Positions 60,597 through 64,000 of a stretch of DNA of 64,000 bases are shown piece after piece. How positions within the stretch are numbered: position 1 is the first letter of the stretch; every line of letters starts with the position of its first letter. The notes below the pieces were generated by a model. It saw only the letters and a program-made list of their open reading frames with translations, was not told where the DNA came from and did no database searches. The stretch covers positions 198,618-262,617 of the forward strand of contig JADJSG010000009.1 of assembly GCA_016711825.1 (NCBI GenBank). The letters are read 5' to 3'. Made by a program: the position numbers and the translations under genes. This DNA is from Bacteroidota bacterium (lineage in GTDB: Bacteria > Bacteroidota > Bacteroidia > Chitinophagales > Chitinophagaceae).

Positions 60597-61550
60597 TTAT
60601 TGACCCAATATCCATGCAAAAATCAATGGAACAACAATAGTGGCATCACTTTCTACAATAAATTTAGGGGTATGAATATCTAATTTACCCTGGTGATTTT
60701 TCATTGGGTACAGCGCCACTATAGGAACCATAAGATGTAGTAGAGTCAGAAATTTGACAGAAATAACCCCAAAATGGTACATCATGCCATTCTAAATCTT
60801 GGTACATCATAGGCACCACACAAATGGGAAAATCGCCCGCAATACACCGCCAATTTGAAAAAAAACCAACCCCTTTACCACCACTGTTTTGACGATACCA
60901 ATCTGCTAACCACACCATGTATTCATCCACTTTTCATAGTCTGCCTTTTAATTCATTTTTGATAACGTAGAAGCGAAAATATTTCCCATGGTATTGTCTT
61001 CCCAACCTGGGCATAATCGGGATGTTTTTTTGTGCTGCTGCAGCATCCAACTATTTTTTGGATCTATTTCATAATATTGTTCAAGTACACCACTGAGCAG
61101 CATTTGATACAAAATTCATAGAAAAATAACGTTCTCCCTGGTCATCAGCTTTTTTTCCACATCTGATGAATATGGGCTTGCAAAAATCTGAATGCTTCTT
61201 CTTCGGGTATGCAAGTATCGGTTACTCTGTTATAATGATTCTCAAGCAAATCCCACTCTTCCTGTGGACTTAAATCACGGTAGTTAGGTACTCTTTTATA
61301 ATGTGAATGCGCCACTAAATTCATAATATCTTCTTCTAAATTAGCGCCTGTACATGATATAATTTGCACTTTAGGCCAGTGAAATACCCAATTCGGCAGT
61401 ACTCATGGCACCAGCTAGGGTAATCATCATTTTACCACCTTCTAACAAATGGGTTTCATATCCTTTGGCTGCATCCATTAAAGCGGCTGCATTGAAATGT
61501 CTGTAATGATGTTCTATAAAATGAGAAACGGGTACTTTTTGTATGATCAT
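60597..61550 (-). pseudogene. Deoxyhypusine synthase-like gene, multiply frameshifted
   Basis: ATG at 61550 begins MIIQKVPVSHFIEHHYRHFN. Pieces in different frames follow the deoxyhypusine synthase family in order: GGKMMITLAGAMSTAELGIS, then IISCTGANLEEDIMNLVAHS, NYRDLSPQEEWDLLENHYN, then DEYMVWLADWYRQNSGGKGVG, WHDVPFWGYFCQISDST, and the end PKFIVESDATIVVPLIFAW(ILGQ). At least four frame breaks are needed. The family transfers aminobutyl groups in eukaryotes and archaea; bacterial members of Bacteroidota act on unknown substrates, perhaps homospermidine- or polyamine-related. Total length (~318 codons) fits an intact ancestral gene. Confidence 0.8.
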
Positions 61551-61612
61551 GTTTGTTTAGGGTGCAAATATATCTGATGTGTATGAAAAGTATCGGTTTT
61601 ATACTATTAAAA

Positions 61613-63592
61613 TCAATCGTTTACTAAATCGAAGTCGATTTGTTTTTTCAACAAATTGGCAGACACTACTTTTATCCTGATTGCATTGCCAATTTGGTAC
61701 TTCTTTTTGGTACGTCTGCCTACTATAGCATACTCTTCTTCAATATGACTGTATTCGTCAGTTTGTGGCAGATTGAGGATGGATACAAACCCTTCACATC
61801 TTTGCAATACGGTTTGAGCCCAAAATCCAAAGGTAGAGACCCCGCTAATAACCGCATCAAATTCTTCACCGATATACTTTTTCATATATTCTACCTGTTT
61901 GTATTTAGTGGCATCCCGTTCTGCATCCTGGCCTTTTTCTTTCACGCTCACTGCAATGCACACACAGCTCATCCATCTGTTGAATGGGTGAAATGTTTTT
62001 TCTAAACATTGCATAAAATACGATGTACAAGTACATCAGGATATCAGACGAATAGGAGAAGCTAAAATGACAATAATGTTTCAAAAGCTAATCCATAATG
62101 ACCAATGTTTTCCGTTGCACATGGCTTTTGCCGTGGTTCTGATACCCAACATATGTAAAATATGATGTTCGGGATTCTGGTCAGTAGTCGCAAGCATGGC
62201 ATTGAATGAACGGGCAAATACTTTCAGGGCTGGACAGATCAAAAAGCATAGCCAAACTTAGCTGCAAAAACAGTAAATGGTGCCAACCTTTCAGATTGGG
62301 CGAATCGTGAATGCGATATGGAAAGGCACTGGTTGACCTTGTAACGTTGCTTACCTGCTATTCTGCAACGGTTCGGTTGTAAGCAACATCAATTCTTCAA
62401 TCAATTGATGCGACTTTACTTTCTTTACCACTACTGATTCAGGCACCCCATGTTCGTCAAGAATAAACCTTTGTTTTCTGAGGTAAAATTGATGGCTCCT
62501 TTTTAAATTTATCAGCTCTTAAGGTTTGTGATAGCGATCGAGTATACCGGATTACATCCTGATGCTCCTCTTCCTCGCTTCAATAATTTGTTAAATCCTT
62601 CGTAGGTAAATCGCTTGTCAGAATGTGTATCACTGTTTTATCTATCCAATGTTGCCTGATCACTGCTTGATCATCGATATCAAAATACTACCGAAAAGTC
62701 AGCTTATCTTCTGGGTCAAAGAACATAATTCATCTGAAATTTTTCGAAGCATAGGTAACACTCCTATCGGGCAAATATACCGAAGTAGCCTGGGCATAAG
62801 CTTTTATCTAAAGCGGTACTGGGGTTTTATGATTAATGACCCAGACTGCAATGTGTACCCTATTGATGAAGTCCATTGGTTACTTTTATACGAAATCGCA
62901 TCATCAAAATCTTTGCATCACGGGGATCAATGGTAATGGTCAACTCTTTTACGAAGATCCTTAGGATTCGCTATTTCACTTGCAGTTATTTCTAGGGTGT
63001 ATCAGCTAATTCATCCATCACTTCTTTTCGGAAATTCAAGTGAAAACCTTATGTTTGCAATAAAATTTCTTCATGGCAATTTCATTGATCTCTTCACTTT
63101 GTCAAAATAGATACAATTCACCTTTCAGGGTTTTTCTTTTTTTTTCCAGTCGGTAATTTTACCACCACCCGATCACCTTTATGAGTCCTTTGCTATTTTT
63201 CATTGATAAAATATCTTTATAAATGATTTATTATCGGCTTACAAAAGCAAAATTCATATTCATTTCTGTGCCTATCATTTCACTTTGTCCCTGATTAATA
63301 ATTTGGTCACTAAGCCTTCCGTTTTTGGGTTGTTTTACCGGTTCTGATTATCACAACTTAACGTATCGCCATGCATGGCATTTTTTACGTTTTCTCGTTT
63401 TACTTTGATATCAGTATCGTTACCAGGCACAACCACATAACCAACCCTTGTCATTAATTTCTATTTTAACTGTTACAGCAGCTCGCGTGCAGGTTCTATT
63501 GCTTTTACTATTTTGATTGATATGTTTAGCCATTGATTTGTTAGTCGTTCTTGGCGTTCTTTATATTGTGCTTTCGTTGTTCCTTTTTTCAT
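61613..63592 (-). pseudogene. rnr: Ribonuclease R, multiply frameshifted
   Basis: The last ~100 residues are intact: DAERDATKYKQVEYMKKYIG, EEFDAVISGVSTFGFWAQTV (S1 domain), ending KKQIDFDLVND. Upstream the RNB active-site block TIDPRDAK-FDDAISYK near 62,900 is split by a frame break, and SVYLPDRSV and a cold-shock-like piece GYVVVPGNDTDIKVKRENVK (near 63,420) are in other frames. The N-terminus likely begins MKKGTTKAQYKERQ at 63592. RNase R degrades structured RNA 3' to 5'. Many indels over 2 kb indicate errors or decay. Confidence 0.85.
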
Positions 63593-63666
63593 GTTGAATT
63601 GTTGTTTAACACACTGTAAAGTTTCGTTACAGTGTGTGGTGTTGTTAGTAGGTTGAAATGCTTGCA

Positions 63667-64000
63667 TTAAACAGCCACTATTTCTTCATCAACACAGCAG
63701 GCAGGTGGAATTATTGATTCTATAAAATCAGTCACAGTAGGATTGAAGAGGGTTGTTTTGTCAAATAAATATTTCCGATCGTGATGCATTTTTGCATAAA
63801 AGGGCAACTGATATTCTTATAATTTTTCTTGCAATAGCATCAAACGAGCGGCATCTTTCGGTGGTAATGATGATTTTGCTTTCGGTATTTATATGATGAA
63901 ATGCTTCCTACATTTCTTTAAGTCATCGTAGGTAAAATAATGATGATCTTTATATTCAAGTTGATACACCCGGCATACTCTTTTTCAAATGCTTAGCAAA
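63667..64000 (-). pseudogene. lpxK: Tetraacyldisaccharide 4'-kinase 3' end, frame-broken and partial
   Basis: The C-terminal part of LpxK is read on the minus strand in shifting frames: DHHYFTYDDLKK, HHINTESKIIITTEKDAARL and LMLLQEKL, then FDKTTLFNPTVTDFIESI to a stop near 63667. LpxK phosphorylates lipid A precursor at the inner membrane. The gene continues beyond the window and contains several stops, which is improbable in an essential gene and points to sequence error at this edge. Confidence 0.7.

Noticed and set aside
61640..62005. 121-codon plus-strand frame at the right edge
   Set aside because: Antisense to the clear S1 domain of RNase R.

Overview
The window reads as part of an AT-rich chromosome of a Bacteroidota bacterium, most likely a relative of the Chitinophagales/Sphingobacteriia. 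The evidence is consistent: several secreted proteins end in type IX secretion (T9SS) sorting domains (YPNP-type), there are TonB-dependent receptors with carboxypeptidase-regulatory N-termini, a PUR-family (DUF3276) protein, a DUF6089 barrel, a DUF5689 lipoprotein and an S46 peptidase, and many genes are preceded by the Bacteroidota -7 element TANNTTTG, sometimes with TTTG about 18-20 nt upstream. No transposase, phage module or CRISPR array was seen.

Layout. 1-4.8 kb: the 3' part of a huge T9SS-exported protein built on an exact 191-residue (573-bp) repeat, followed by a tail-fibre-like protein. 5.2-6.9 kb: a VOC protein and pyruvate dehydrogenase E1 beta. 7.1-15.3 kb (minus strand): a DUF6089 barrel, TonB receptor, DUF5689 lipoprotein and choice-of-anchor T9SS protein, then a histidine kinase. 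15.6-18.6 kb (plus): PUR protein, LepA and an EGF-like lipoprotein. 18.6-19.8 kb: sparse DNA with a decayed gene. 19.8-30.2 kb (mostly minus): two related small lipoproteins, a subtilisin-like T9SS protease, an ACMSD-like decarboxylase, a BLUF photoreceptor, ClpC and a WG-repeat protein, with a STAS protein divergent from ClpC. 30.3-33.8 kb: nuoABCDE, ending abruptly at a convergent S46 peptidase. 36-45 kb: thymidine kinase, CoA-transferase subunit B, a 1444-residue T9SS protein and a membrane pyrophosphatase with a cysteine-rich tail. 45.4-53.2 kb: HxlR regulator/old yellow enzyme pair, fatty-acid desaturase, M23 peptidase, a hypothetical protein, a PAS kinase with a REC-cNMP-Crp response regulator, and a SnoaL-like lipoprotein. 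53.6-58.7 kb: frameshifted methyltransferase, formyltransferase/polysaccharide deacetylase pair, frameshifted TonB receptor. 59.3 kb: tRNA-Leu and tRNA-Gly. 59.9-64 kb: four broken genes (lipoprotein, deoxyhypusine synthase-like, RNase R, LpxK).

The integrity of reading frames falls sharply toward the right edge. Single-base losses occur in or near homopolymers at about 53.8 and 57.5 kb, and from 60 kb onward frames break every one to few hundred bases, including in lpxK and rnr, which would normally be kept. Sequence error near a poorly covered contig end is the simplest reading; real pseudogenes are the alternative. The most interesting biology is the cysteine-rich pyrophosphatase tail, the deacetylase/formyltransferase pair with its hairpin leader, the exact-period repeat protein, the fused REC-cNMP-Crp regulator, and the tandem lipoproteins with short repeats. 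All functional calls come from reading the translations; no database search was run.
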